Origin: Diphasiastrum complanatum
Taxonomy: Eukaryota > Streptophyta > Lycopodiopsida > Lycopodiales > Lycopodiaceae
NCBI GenBank assembly: GCA_029204225.1
Contig: CM055098.1
Location: 48,263,247-48,323,246 of the forward strand
DNA: 60,000 bases
Direction of reading: 5' to 3'
The notes under the pieces are model-generated. The model was not told where the DNA came from. It made no database searches and saw nothing but the letters and a program-made list of their open reading frames with translations. This document shows positions 31,992-45,151 of this stretch, piece after piece; position 1 is the stretch's first letter, and each line of letters starts with the position of its first letter. Position numbers and translations under genes: made by a program.

Positions 31992-33207
31992 TGTTGTAAA
32001 GCTACCTTTACAAGCTTTACTTCCGGTGCCACCGGCGCCAGCTATGTCCCCGGCGCCAGCAGCGCCCCTGCTGCTCCCGGCGCCACTGTGACCAGAATCC
32101 AGCCGGCGCCAAGTTCCTATGGCTGAAAATCTTTGATCGGTTCTAGCGAAGTCCAGAGAGCTCAGATCGATGTGCAATCACCTCACACGATCTAGGCATG
32201 ATTAAAGGAAGCCTGGGGATCAATAAAATCTAGAGAGAGAAAATGACTTTCTAGAAAGAGAAAATCCTAGAGAGAGAAAAACGTGCTTTACCAGCTTGGG
32301 TAGAGTGCTTGGTATGAGGGGGGGTGCCGAATCACACCAATACTATAGGGGAGTGCGGGTTGCGACTCAGGGCGAGCTCCAACCAAGTCTCAGCCTCCCT
32401 TGCTGGAATGTTGTCATGGCTCTCGCCTTGGCATGCTAGCGCCCCGGAGACTAGGGTCGGTCACACACTTGAAATGTAACCTTCTCAGATTTATCAATAA
32501 AGTGGGATTTTCCTCAAACTGACTCTGATTACCTTCTGGGTTTCAGTGTTCGGTAAAAGCGCCAGTTGTAAGGCCGCTTTCAAAATTTTTAACTTGGCAC
32601 ATAGCTGAGGGTCGTATCCCGGGACGCCAGCGGTATGCCGTCGGGACCATTCGGTCCGTGGCGCCAGCGGTATGCTGTCGGGACCATTTGGTCCAAGAAC
32701 TGGTTGTTTCCATATCTGTCGCGGCTTGTGGTTTTGAGTGTTCCTTGCATGAACGTGAATGGGTTAAGCTCTTGGGGAACGGGCTCTAACCTGTCGGCTG
32801 AGTTGGATGGCTTGCTTGGGTGGATGTTACCTGTTTATGGCTGTCCAGTCTGGCGTGGCGCCAGGTTGGCTTCCAGCGCTCGTGACGAAGCTTTCAGTTG
32901 GTTAAGTCTGATGTAAGTCAGACCGCTTGCTTGGAAGATGTTACTCGTTTGTAACGAAGCTTCGAGTTGGTTAAGTTTGATGTATGTCGGGCGGCTTGCT
33001 TGGAGGGAAGTCACCCACATCGGGACCCCCGATCTGGCATGGTGCCAGGTTGGATCTCAATGTTGGTCCTCGGAACTTCAAGTTGGTTAAGTCTGATCGT
33101 TGTTGGCGAGTTGGCTGCTTGTATGTCAAGTGGGTTCGGATGGCAAGAGTTGAAGGCTGGGAAGCTAAGTCGTGGTTCCCGGCTCCCTTTGGGATGCCTG
33201 CGCTACA
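31992..33207 (+). repeat. LARD 3' LTR
   Basis: Nearly identical to 28202-29412. It carries 7 extra bases (AGCGCCC type) near 32450 and lacks 2 bases near 32936 relative to the 5' copy. Confidence 0.92.
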
Positions 33208-33212
33208 CCGTG

Positions 33213-33429
33213 CCAATAAGTGACAAGGGGGACCATCAAAAGTTGGGATGTGGCTGATTTTTGCAGGCATGGGCGGCCTGGTAGTGGCACCGGACAATGC
33301 GGATCGGCGTCGGGCAGCTCCCGAGTGGTGCCAAGCAGTGCAATGGGCGCTGGTCAGCTCCTTGGTGGCATCGGGCAACTCTCTAGTGGCGTTGGGCAGC
33401 TCTCTAGTGGGCACCGGGCAATGTGGGAG
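33213..33429. repeat. GC-rich minisatellite between the two LTR insertions
   Basis: Ancestral DNA left between LARD and solo LTR. From about 33305 to 33422 a degenerate 21-bp unit (GGCRTYGGGCARCTCTCTAGT) recurs about four times, the last two complete units nearly identical. Confidence 0.65.
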
Positions 33430-35184
33430 TGTTGTAAAGCTACCTTTACAAGCTTTACTTCCGGCGCCAGCTATGTCCCCGGCGCCAGCAGCGCCCCTGC
33501 TGCTCCCGGCGCCAACAGCGCCGGCGCCGCTCCCGGCGCCACTGTGACCAAAATCCAGTCGGCGCCAAGTTCCTATGGCTGAAAATCTTTGATCGGTTCT
33601 AGCGGAGTCCAGAGAGCTCAGATCGATGTGCAATCACCTCACACGATCTAGGCATGATTAAAGGAAGCCTGGGGATCAATAAAATCTAGAGAGAGAAAAT
33701 GACTTCGTATGAAACGTCTCCGAAATAGTAAGAAAGAAACATCTACTATGAACTGAAATAAATGCGGTAAGATATGTAGGAGCATAGATGCAATTGGATG
33801 TCTAGAATAAAGGATAACGATGTGATGCGAGTTGCAGCATGGGGGAGCTCTGGTAATCACTGACGTCGTCTAGGAATGTGAGAAGTGTGTCTCCTCGTTA
33901 GAGGTTTGACGACTTGGGCAGCAACATGGCTATGAATGGTGCGCTGTCTCTGATCGCTGTGAACATGTATGTCGTCGTCGTCGTCGTCCTCCTCCTCATC
34001 ATACTCAGAGTCGCGTTGTGACCTTCTCTTAGAGAAGAAAGAAGTAATCAGAGGCTGAGGAATAATATGCTGAGATGTTTGACATAGTTCCTGCCACAGT
34101 AGGGACATCTCTTGTAACATAAGTGCAACACAACGGAAATCCACATATGCTTTGAGAGATCGTCGTGCGGTGGACATGTTGCGAAATAGACAGTAGTACC
34201 TCCCTTTGATCCCATAATAGATAGGGCATCTAGAGAAAATCCTAGAGAGAGAAAAACGTGCTTTACCAGCTTGGGTAGAGTGCTTGGTATGAGGGGGGGT
34301 GCCGAATCACACCAATACTATAGGGGAGTGCGGGTTGCGACTCAGGGCGAGCTCCAACCAAGTCTCAGCCTCCCTTGCTGGAATGTTGTCATGGCTCTCG
34401 CCTTGGCATGCTAGCGCCCCGGAGACTAGGGTCGGTCACACACTTGGAATGTAACCTTCTCAGATTTATCAATAAGGTGGGATTTTCCTCAAACTGACTC
34501 TGATTACCTTATGGGTTTCAGTGTTCGGTAAAAGCGCCAGTTGTAAGGCCGCTGTCAAAATTTTTAACTTGGCACATAGCTGAGGGTCGTATCCCGGGAC
34601 GCCAGCGGTATGCCGTCGGGACCATTCGGTCCGTGGCCCCAACGGTATGTTGTCAGGACCATTTGGTCCAGGAACTGGTTGTTTCCATATCTGTCGCGGC
34701 TTGTGGTTCTGAGTGTTCCTTGCATGAACGTGAATGGGTGAAGCTCTTGGGGAACGGGCTCTAACCTGTCGGCTGAGTTGGATGGCTTGCTTGGGTGGAT
34801 GTTACCTGGTTATGGCTGTCCAGTCTGGCGTGGCGCCAGGTTGGCTTCCAGCGCTCGTGACGAAGCTATCAGTTGGTTAAGTCTGATGAAAGTCAGACCG
34901 CTTGCTTGGAATGGATGTTACTCGTTTGTAACGAAGCTTCGAGTTGGTTAAGTTTGATGTATGTCGGGCGGCTTGCTTGGAGGGAAGTCACCCACGTCGG
35001 GACCCCCGATCTGGCATGGCGCCAGGTTGGATCTCAATGTTGGTTTGCGGAACTTCAAGTTGGTTAAGTCTGATCGTTGTTGGCGAGTTGGCTGCTTGTA
35101 TGTCAAGTGAGTTTGGATGGCAAAAGTTGAAGGCTGGGAAGCTAAGTCGTGGTTCCCGGCTCCCTTTGGGATGCCTGCGCTACA
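33430..35184 (+). mobile_element. Solo LTR of the LARD family with a nested insertion, next to DEP1
   Basis: 33430-33705 and 34229-35184 together make one LTR like 28202-29412, but more diverged. No interior follows. The perfect target duplication GGGAG (33425-33429/35185-35189) shows that it formed by LTR-LTR recombination after insertion. A 523-bp foreign segment (33706-34228) interrupts it. Its end lies about 218 bp before the DEP1 start codon, so its promoter and terminator signals could affect that gene. Confidence 0.9.
33706..34228 (-). pseudogene. LINE ORF2 C-terminal fragment inserted in the solo LTR
   Basis: Read on the minus strand from 34228: CPIYYGIKGRYYCLFRNM, then RRSLKAYVDFRCVALMLQEMSLLW. 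The same pattern ([26 protein letters not shown]) occurs at 41487-41187, so both belong to one LINE family (CR1/L2-like zinc-binding tail). An acidic run from a (GTC)n tract (33969-33998) follows. No poly-A or target duplication was found. Confidence 0.6.
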
Positions 35185-35325
35185 GGGAGCCACACCAAGC
35201 ACTCTCACACCCGGGTATCTCCCTCCACTAATCCCATAAAAATGTTAATGGATAATCTTGTGGCACCCAACTTAAAAAGAAACGTGTGGCCAAACCCCCG
35301 TGCTCCTTAGGTGCTCATTGCGACC

Positions 35326-35368
<43 letters not shown>

Positions 35369-35402
35369 GCATTTACTTGTATGACGATCTACTGTTACAT
35401 CT
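35185..35402 (+). promoter_or_regulatory. DEP1 proximal upstream region with (CT)17 tract
   Basis: Only about 215 bp separate the solo LTR from the start codon. A pure (CT)n run (35331-35364), 38 bp before the ATG, is a pyrimidine-rich leader of the kind common near plant transcription starts. No clear TATA box; CATAAAAATG near 35236 is the best candidate. Confidence 0.5.
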
Positions 35403-38400
35403 TTGCTTCAGAGTCTCTGCCCGCAGGTAGATTGTACCAAGCAGCAGCGGTATCAGCACGGAATGGGGGGGCGAAATCTCGAAACCCAGGAGGACGCAGC
35501 ATTGACAGAGACCAAAGAGCTTGGAATGGGCGGGCTACATCTCGAAACCCAGGAGGAGGCAGCACTGACAGAGACCAAAGAGCTTGCTGCAGAGCTGTGC
35601 AAGCAGTTCTACACTCTGGGATGGATGTCCGGAACAGGAGGCAGCATCACTATCAAAGTAAACAACCCCAACGTTCCACTGACGGAGCGCCACATCGTAA
35701 TGGCTCCCTCTGGTTAGTCGTACTTGGTATTTCAAATTTACGTGAACGTTGCTTACATCCTGCGTTCAGCTTATCAACCCACAATCACCTCCGGTCTCAA
35801 TAAATTTAAGTATGCAAGTTCACAACCCAATACTTTGGTAACAAGATCTGGTTTGGTGTGACTAATGGCGTAGTGTCTTTATCAATCATGATCTGCTCAA
35901 CTAGATTATATGTTAAGATCATTGAGGTTATTCAATATTCAAAAAGGAAATCCATGTCTAACAAAAGTTTTGTTTTGGAAGAAACCAATTATTCAAATTT
36001 CACAGTCTTGATCCACAATAAATGCGCCATATCACATCTACTTTAGAGCTGTGTGAGAGTCTGTTGGTTAATGCCTTCTTTCTTCATCTCAAGGTTTGGA
36101 GTTTGATCGCGCTTTCCACCATGCGAAGGGACAGTACAAGATTCAAAGAAGAGAAGCTAAGCAAATTTGTAGATTTTATCATACAAGCCAAAAGCGCACA
36201 TTCTTTCAACCACAACTGGAAGAAGGAACCATTAGTTTCTCACCATATTGCTCAAAAGCCATCGAGCCAAACTCTCCTTGACCGGGGCTCTGCAAATGAT
36301 TGTAACCATACAATATGCTGAACTATAAAAGAAGGAACAAACTTGCCTTGATTTTGGTCATATATCATTTGAGAACCCTTTTTTCCTTCCATTTATGCAT
36401 TGAAGTTTATTATGACTCTAGGTTAATTATACTAGTATACAATTATTGTACTAGATATGATGACTATGAATTTTTGGTTCTACTTTTTGGTCTCACGAAT
36501 GCCTCAATTTTTTTTTTCCCATAATTGGGTAAGCTTCTTGTGGTTTTTATGGATGACATTTGGGTTATAGCCGAACTCTTGGGGAGCATGAAGCATCTTT
36601 ATACTGTCTCAAGAATCTTTTAAAACTCATACCTCATTTTCTATTGAGGAGGAAGTTCTTGATAGGTTTCACAAACATTGTCATTTTTTCATCAGGAAAG
36701 TTCTGATCATGCATATTTTCTTTATGTTTTCGTATTAGGAGTGCAAAAAGAGCGGATGCTTCCAGAGGATATGTATGTCTTGAATGGTGATGGCTCAATA
36801 CTAACGTCTCCTTTGCCAAAGCCTACACCACACAAGCCACCAAAGTGTAGTGACTGTTCTTCATTATTCTTAAAGGTATACTTGTTGGCTTTGATTGTGA
36901 TTCTTTGATATTCAAATTTGCTCAAGTAAGTTCTTTGAACAGACCTTATGTGCACACAAAAATATTTTACAAAGATAAGCTCTTAAAGTAGCGAGCAATT
37001 TATTGGAGAGAGATTAGAGTCACATCTTTATCATCTCTATTGAGATCGTGGTCTATGGGACCAATTTACAAAAATCACAATCATCATTAAAATCTGTTAG
37101 GAGGTGCTGAATCAATACCAAGTTAGGACTAAAGAAGATTGATCATGAGCACTAGTCTCCACTTCAAATGAGCTTTGATGACAAAACCTCCGATTGATAT
37201 TTGTTTGGTGAAGGAAACAATGAAAAGCTATAGTTCCCTCAACTTGTGGCAAAGAGCGTGTAAGCTACTTCACCTTATGAGATGGTGCCGTTCCATCTCA
37301 ACCTCTTCAGTTTCAATAGAAAGACAAAGTCGTTTATTTCAACGTAATTTGAACCCAGACCATCTTTCCGTTTCCAATGTTAGGTCATGTGAGTTGACAT
37401 GTATGTTAAAATGGCCTTTCCTTTTCTCGTAGAAATTTCTCTACATTGATTTGGATGTGTTGACTCTCCCATCTCTAGCTCGAGCTTGATCCATTTAGAT
37501 AGTATTGCATTTTCATTTTGAAGGTTCGCTCATTTTTATAAAGGCACCATTTTCTCAACGTCGACCCTCCTATTGTTATTAAGTGTTAGTGGCTCCTGCC
37601 CTTGCTTCATCGGCTGAAGGGGCCCTCCCTACCTACAATGGATATGGCTAAGAGTTGCCCTAACCCCTTAAATCTGGCGATGAAGGCCCTTTGGCCAAGC
37701 TGACCTTCTTGATGCCACTGCATCCCCTGTTAATGATGGCTTGAATAGATCCACATAAGTGTTGGATCCTACAGCATTGGCCAACACCCAAAACTGTGCC
37801 AATCAATCCAAACTGCCCATAAACCTGTGCGCAGGCCCGAGAAGCTAACTCAATAGATCCTGCCTCCGGGTAGCCACAAAACACACTCACATGTCTGCAA
37901 AAATCGTTGTACAAGCTGCAATGCCCATTGTCCGCCGTCCATCTCCCTCGCTCAAACAAAGCAAATGTGCCTTGATTCTCGTGGCTGTCTATCCACAATG
38001 CAGGCAATGCCAGCTGTGTGCACCAGAACTTGTGTATGGTACCTCATCCCCATCCGGTAAATCCCCCTTCCAAATGCCTCATCCTACCATAGGCATGGCT
38101 ATAAAAAAAGCAAACTCTACCAAAACTTGAAAGACTAGCTAGAAAACTAACAGGTTGAGAGGGGGGTTTGTTAATTTATGTTATGCTCAACTTATTATCG
38201 CTTTTACAATGATCTCAGCTGAAAATCCATTGCAATCTGATAACTGCCTCAGAATTGTGCAATGCTGCTATCTTTCCTCAGTATTATGATCAAAAGCTTT
38301 GGCAGTAATGTTGTGGTGATACTATTTTCTTTCTTTTGGAAAGACTCATAGTAATTTGGGTCCATGCAATGTTTCGGTTATTCTTCTTGTGGTGCCTGTA

Positions 38401-41400
38401 GGCCTACCAGATGCGCAATGCAGGAGCTGTGATTCACAGTCATGGAATCGCAGCCTGTCTGGCAACTATGATTAATCCCTTAGCAAAGGAGTTCCGGGTA
38501 TATATGCTTTCATATAAATTATTACTGTTCTTTTTTGTTTTTTAGGTACTCATTCAGGTCAAATTAAGATCACCAGAGAGCTGTAGGGCAAAAATAAGTT
38601 CAACAGTCCAGTGCAAAAATTTCATGAACATACAAGAACCATCCAAGCTTAATGTTTTTTTGCTTATGAACCTGCCATCTGCTTGACCTTACATGTTTTG
38701 AAGTTGAGATGAAGCCTTTCTCCAAGTGATCGTCTTTAAGCAGCATGACTGTTTGAATAAGAAGATCCAGATTTTGTTGATTTTCTTGTTTGCTTGTCTT
38801 CATTTAGCCCGTTGCAATTTAGCCCTATGTCACACTTTCCAAGATTTAGGAAATTCTTTGTCACCTCTTAGATGGGAGATAATGCTAATGCGTGCAGTAT
38901 ATTGCTGTATCAAGAGGAAAGCTTGAAATTCTTTCAATTTAATTCAACTCAAGGACCTCTGAGGAGAATTTGTGAAGTGTAATGAAATACATTTAGCTTT
39001 CTCACAGATGCTTGATATGATAACAGATAACTCATATGGAGATGATCAAAGGAATTGCTGGACATGGATATTATGATGAACTTGTGGTACCAATTATTGA
39101 GAATACTGCACATGAATATGAGCTTACAGATTCTTTGGCTGCTGCTGTACGCTGGTCCCTTCTTCTATTATATTTTTTTAATCAGCTTTTGTTATTTCTA
39201 GATGTAGGAATGCTTGTTGAATTCTTGATGTACATGTGCACCATCCTGAAGTAGATTTTGTTTTGATTGGATGTTTTGTTGTCAGAGTGCCAAACAACAC
39301 ATTTGAGACATATTTTGTTATCTGTTAATGTTTGTTTTAGTTTAGTATATGGACATGGCTTGTATCATGAATCACAAAGTGATTCAAAAATTATGTTGCG
39401 TCTTTTCTATAAAGCTCTATCATGATCTTTGAAACATCATGTGCTGCATATATAGCAAGAGGAAGGTGAAGTATAAAAAGAGGAATGACCTTTTCACCCT
39501 CATAATTTATCAACATATGATCACCCCCATTATAGGCATTTGCATTCAAATGAAAGGACCATAACACTCCAAGAATGCTATAATGACGTGCTGCTGTGTC
39601 TCACAAGGGCCCACATCAGAAACTTAGACTCACTGGCAGCTTTCAATCTGGCATAGAAAATCAGATCAACTTTTATGCATTGGAACAAGATTGATATTCA
39701 AGCAACCTATTCCAAAAGCAAAGAGACACCACAGAAAGTCTCCTTATTCCCCAAGTTGACAAGCAAGGAGGTGACTATATCAATGCACTATAGTTCAAAG
39801 ATCTGGCATAAGCTAGTGATTAGGAATATGATCTGGAATGCAATCAGTCTGTTTATTCTCTCATTATCATTGGGAATTAGTACGCTGCTATCTTAATTAC
39901 TTGTAGATGACTGGTGTGGCATAATAGGAAGAACATTGAAATCACAGCAGACTGGCTTTGAAGCCCTGATAAAGTTTCATGAGTTAGCAAAGTACTGTTA
40001 TTTTGTGCACCCGACATCAGTTCACTCAACATACTATATATATTGTATGAATCATAGTTGCAGTGAATCGCTGAGAGGAATATTTTTTTTTTGCTTATAT
40101 TCCCATAATTTTTAAAAGATGGCATTTTATCAGAAGTTTGTGGTTATTGAGCCCAAAAAGATATCACTTATGTCAAATCAAGTTGTTTCTAGCTCTTTCC
40201 TTCAAATGGTCCATATAAGTCCAAAACCTTTGTTATGTCAAATGAGGGACCTTCCTTATAATTATGATTAAGGGACAAAACCCTATATCCAATGAGGGAC
40301 ATTTCCTGACATCCACAAAGAGACCTTTCATCATCTACACATGTCCACAAGGGACCTTCATAGGCCTTTCATGAAACTCTTATGATTGTGCTGTTTGTTA
40401 GAGTCTTCTCATTGTGACTTAGAGACGATTGCAAAAGCCTGAGGTGTTTATTGAATCCAGCCAGTCTAGAGTTCCTCACGCAAGATCACGTCATAATCCG
40501 TCTTAATATTATTGAGAGTCTTACAGTTTTGAGCAGTTATTTGTATTATCTGTGACTTACATTTGTTGCTGGCCATTTGAACTGAAATAGGCATATAAAT
40601 ATACCTGCTGTATCTTGAACTGTCTTGTTCTTGTTCTGCTAGGTGTAACTTATCGTCATCAATTTTGTTCTATGATAAGGGGGTCATCACAATTCATTGA
40701 ATATCGAAGCCTGCAACAGTGGCTACTCCTTTAATTAGGCTTCGATGGGATTGTGAAGTTTGAATATTCGAAATCAAGTGCATGATTGTAACTGATATGT
40801 TAAGTTCGTGACAGATTGCTGCTTACCCAAAGACAACAGCAGTGCTGGTAAGAAATCATGGGATCTACAATTGGGGAGATTCATGGATCAGTGCAAAGAC
40901 CCAGGTCAGATGCTTATCTTGCTCCTAGTTAAAGTACCAAGTCTTGGCTAAGTGAACAAATAGGTGACTTCATGCAGGCCCTTACAAGGCTGCTATGGTA
41001 TGAGATGATCCTAGACTTCGGCGATACACTATCCCATATGATGCATGCATATTATTCTCTGTTGTTAGACCAGCATGCCCACTTGAACTTGTCGCTGTTT
41101 ATATTGATAAACTATGGCATCAAGTCTATCATTTATATCTTGGTTAAAAAACATTCATTAACAAAGATAACTTATCAAGTCTATTATCAGCACTTGTGTA
41201 AGGGAAAGCACCTCAAGATCCTGCTTTGGAAAGTCTCCTGGAGATAGTCATGGTGTCCATACTGATCTCTGAGACAAATATTTCTACGAAGCAAGAACAT
41301 CTCGTGTAGCATGAAGGCCACACGCCAAGGGTGTACATATGAAATAAGTGAACGCAGTGTGACTGGAGAATCACGGAAAAGACAATGATATTGTCCCCTG

Positions 41401-42729
41401 ATCTCATAATAAACAGGGCATCCGAATAGAAAATGCTTCTTTAACTCCACCTCCTCCAATGTGCATGTTTGGCAAAGTCTACTCATATGAGGAATGCCTT
41501 GGAAACGTCCAATGGTAAAACTAAGATCTCAGCACTGTCTAGCTCTAGGACTGGAACGGTAGAAGTCCGGTTTGACCTCAAGAGGCCCCTGCCATGTCAC
41601 CCAAGAATATGCATGGTAAATAACCTCGTCTCCGAAAGGAGCATTTTTGGTAGAGCCTGATAAGTAGGCAGCAGACGACGAAGGATCGGAAGGGACAACA
41701 CTGACTGTCCCCCCAGTGACGAAGTCAGCTGCAGCAGCACGGGAGGTGTTCCCAGCAGCACTGGAGATCTTCCCATTGGAGCTATTCCCATCAGCGCTGG
41801 AGGCAGAGGCATCATTGGGAGCAGAGGCATCGCTGGAGGCATCATTGAAAGCAGAGACATCACTGGAGGTCGGAGCATTGCTGGAGGCAGAGAAAGTGTT
41901 GGAAACAGCGATGGGCAGTGTTGGAGGTGATGTGCTGGAAGTGATGACAATGTTGGAGATAGAGGCAGTGCTGGAGGCAGAGGGCAGCACTGGAGCAATG
42001 ACGGAGGCCACTGGTGGTAGGGCTGGAGCTGGAGGTCCGCAAACGCCAGAATCAGCCGCGTATGAAGATTGTCGTTGACTTCCCCATAGCAGATGCATAG
42101 GTCCGTTGTAGATCGAATGTATTTCATGACTCTAACAAGAGCCTTTCAATGGGTGATGCTAGGATTAGCCATGAATTGGCTTAGTAATCTTACATCCACT
42201 TAAGGTCCAAGAGGGCTGATAAGGGTATGACACCTCATTGAAAGGATGCTCTCACTTTATAAAGCCCAGCTCATTTGGAGCCTTGAGGTTTGCATTCACA
42301 AATCTCTTTTCGCTCTTGGCATTCTCTCTTGCACTTCTCATTGTCTCCCTTTGTGGCGAGTTTTGTTAAGCTTGTTATGGTGTTTAGTGATTGGTTGAGT
42401 TTATCTCTCTAGCTTCTTCTGTTGCTACGCAGTGACTTGCTTAAGAGGAGGAAAACTCATGTGCCATCTCTCCACCTTTTAAATAACACCTTCATTTTTT
42501 ATGCTTTATGTATAAAACAGGAGTAACCTTGACTCATGTTCTGACAATTCCAGCATTAGAAAATTGTCTTTTTCTGTCTGTTTTGTATAGCAACCAGTTT
42601 TTCCGGAGTAAACAGCCTATACTCCAGGCACAAATCCTGAGATCAACAAATCCTTTGGTGAGATCCCTGCGTTTCCTTTTATTCTTGATCACTCCATTCT
42701 GTTGCTATGCATCTTGATTAGAATCGGAC

Positions 42730-42814
<85 letters not shown>

Positions 42815-43655
42815 TGTAATTTGAGGGTCTGATAGGTGCACTGTGTTGTAGATAAATCATTGCTACCTGTGTTATGTCCTCTTAATCTTCTTTCTTGATT
42901 TTGATCATTCTCACACCTTTTTGATCTTTTTTTCCTTGAAATTCCTTTAATCCCCCAGTTATCCTTTTTTCTGATCTTTTGCTGGGCATTTCCATATCAG
43001 CTTTGCATTCTATTCTATCAGATTTCATCAGCTATTGCCACTAATTATTGATTCATTTAGGAACTCACCACTTTGTTATGTAGTGGCATTTTGCACTTGC
43101 TTATGCTTCCGATTCAACTGTGCCACTAAAACTTCTCAATCACTCTTAAAAGTAGTAAGTATCTCTTCTTCTGTCTTTTCCTCGTCTTCTGGTTCCTAGA
43201 TGTTCTATCCAACTGGAGCTCTATAGTAGTTTGTGATTTAACAGCCCAGGTTTCTGGTGCAATATCCTTGAAATTCTAACGTTCTGTGGAGAGCTCCTCT
43301 CCAGCTTGTACTGTTGTCAGGATTAGATGTGGGAATCCATCTGTTGCCACAGAATTATCCATTGTGACCTTTTTGCCTGCTGTAGATTGGTCCTCTTCCC
43401 CTAGTTCAATTCAGGAACAGCTCACTACCTCGCAATTCCCCACACCTGAGGCATAATTTGGGCTTGCAAAGCTGTCTGCTGCAGATTATGGTAGATCGAG
43501 TGTGAAAGGATTGATACTGGGGTGCAGAGAACCCGCTTACGCTGCTTTTTTCTGCATAGTCTCAAGCCAAAAACCAAAGTAGTGATGTACCAGAGAGCAG
43601 CCGTAGGTACCAGCAAAGAGGCCTGAGCTTGCATAGCAGCTCAACTGCACCTTCT

Positions 43656-43714
<59 letters not shown>

Positions 43715-44571
43715 TATTAACGTCTTTTCCATGCCGAAAGGCGTATAAGACGATTTCTCTAGCTCAAACTATCTCAGAGTTAGGACTCTCATTAACTATA
43801 GGCTTACGATCAACAAATCTGATAATACCATCACGATAGATAAGTCGTTTGCTAGTTGACAGAGCTTCTTGTTTTGCCTTTTTACGTTCTTGGACTTGGA
43901 TGAAAGTAAGATCTTCGTCCAAATACATTATGGTATCCCGCAATTTAGCGCTTCCCCAAAACTTCACGCCGGTGAGACAATGATGTGAAGTGGATGACAA
44001 GAGTATCTGGGTCCTTAGGTCGCCAAGCAGTTTCCATACCGTTGCTATGGCACTAAAGAAATTCCTCCAAAAACTTCTCAGCTTCTTTAACAACATTTTG
44101 GGAATTCAGAATACCTCTAACATGAACATTGAGAGCTATATGCTCTCGCAGACGGCTCTCAGTGAACGTGGCTGAGATAAACGAAGGCGAAGGCGAAGGT
44201 GAAGGTGGAGAGATAATTGTAGACGAACCTTTAAGAACATCAGCCCATGATTGGACAGCCGTATGGTGTTGTTCCACCTGACTTTCAAGCTACTGGATTT
44301 TAGCTGAAGTAGCGATTTGGGAAGAAGTTTCACTTTTTATAACTGCAACTTCGTTCTTGAGTTCTTCCATGGAAGTGTCCAGCTTCTGAGGTGCAATTGC
44401 ACAACTAGAAGCAAAGAATCTTGGGAAGCAAGTTTTTCTTTGTGATTGTTAAGGTATTCAAATAGGCGGGGTTGATCATCACGAAGAAGACTGACCAAGG
44501 CATATGAAGGGAAAGAAACAGGTGCTTCTGGAGTGTTTAGAGTCAAGGGAATAGCTACAGTAGTTTCACTA

Positions 44572-44649
<78 letters not shown>

Positions 44650-44966
44650 TTTATTAATGTCCTTGAAATACTCCTCTCAGTCTCTGAACAAATTCAAACC
44701 TAAGGTACATATTAGGACTAATAAAAGGTACATGTCAAGTATGCACAGTAAGAGCTTAAAAGCTCAATCATATAAAAGAAACAATAACTGCAAATACCAA
44801 AATTACATGTGGTGGGGTGGCTGGCATAATCAGAGTCTATCATCCTGAAAAAGTAAATGTCCCACTGCCTGGAAAAACATGGAGTCTAGTATGCTGTGAA
44901 ACTGTCGCTGGATGTGCTGCAGGTCTCTGTCTACGAGTGGGCTGTCGGTGTTGTCTCTGATGCCGT

Positions 44967-45021
<55 letters not shown>

Positions 45022-45102
45022 TTGTTTAACGTCTTTTCAAGACGGGGAAGTACATGTCAAGTATGTTTTACCAAAACAGGCAGTGCCGACAACACTGTTA
45101 AC

Positions 45103-45151
<49 letters not shown>

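Larger units (their letters stand above)
28202..33207 (+). mobile_element. LARD-type non-coding LTR retrotransposon, complete, with target duplication
   Basis: LTRs 28202-29412 (1,211 bp) and 31992-33207 (1,216 bp) differ by a handful of substitutions plus two small indels, so it is young. The 5-bp target duplication CCGTG (28197-28201/33208-33212) is perfect. After the 5' LTR come 2 nt and the primer-binding site TGGTATCAGAGC; a purine tract (AAAGGTGGGGTGGA) precedes the 3' LTR. The 2.58-kb interior has no retroviral domain, and its longest ORF there is short. Parasitic on a helper. LTR ends (TGTTGTAAAGCT...) and leader match the gag-only element at 10756-16008. Confidence 0.93.

Noticed and set aside
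35740-36740. DEP1 exon 1 continuing past 35712
   Set aside because: A stop follows at once in frame, and the protein resumes exactly at 36739 after a standard AG acceptor.
41529-42127. A Ser/Ala-rich protein-coding gene on the minus strand (189 and 176 codons)
   Set aside because: The stretch is a degenerate short repeat open in several frames inside a DEP1 intron, next to a LINE fragment.
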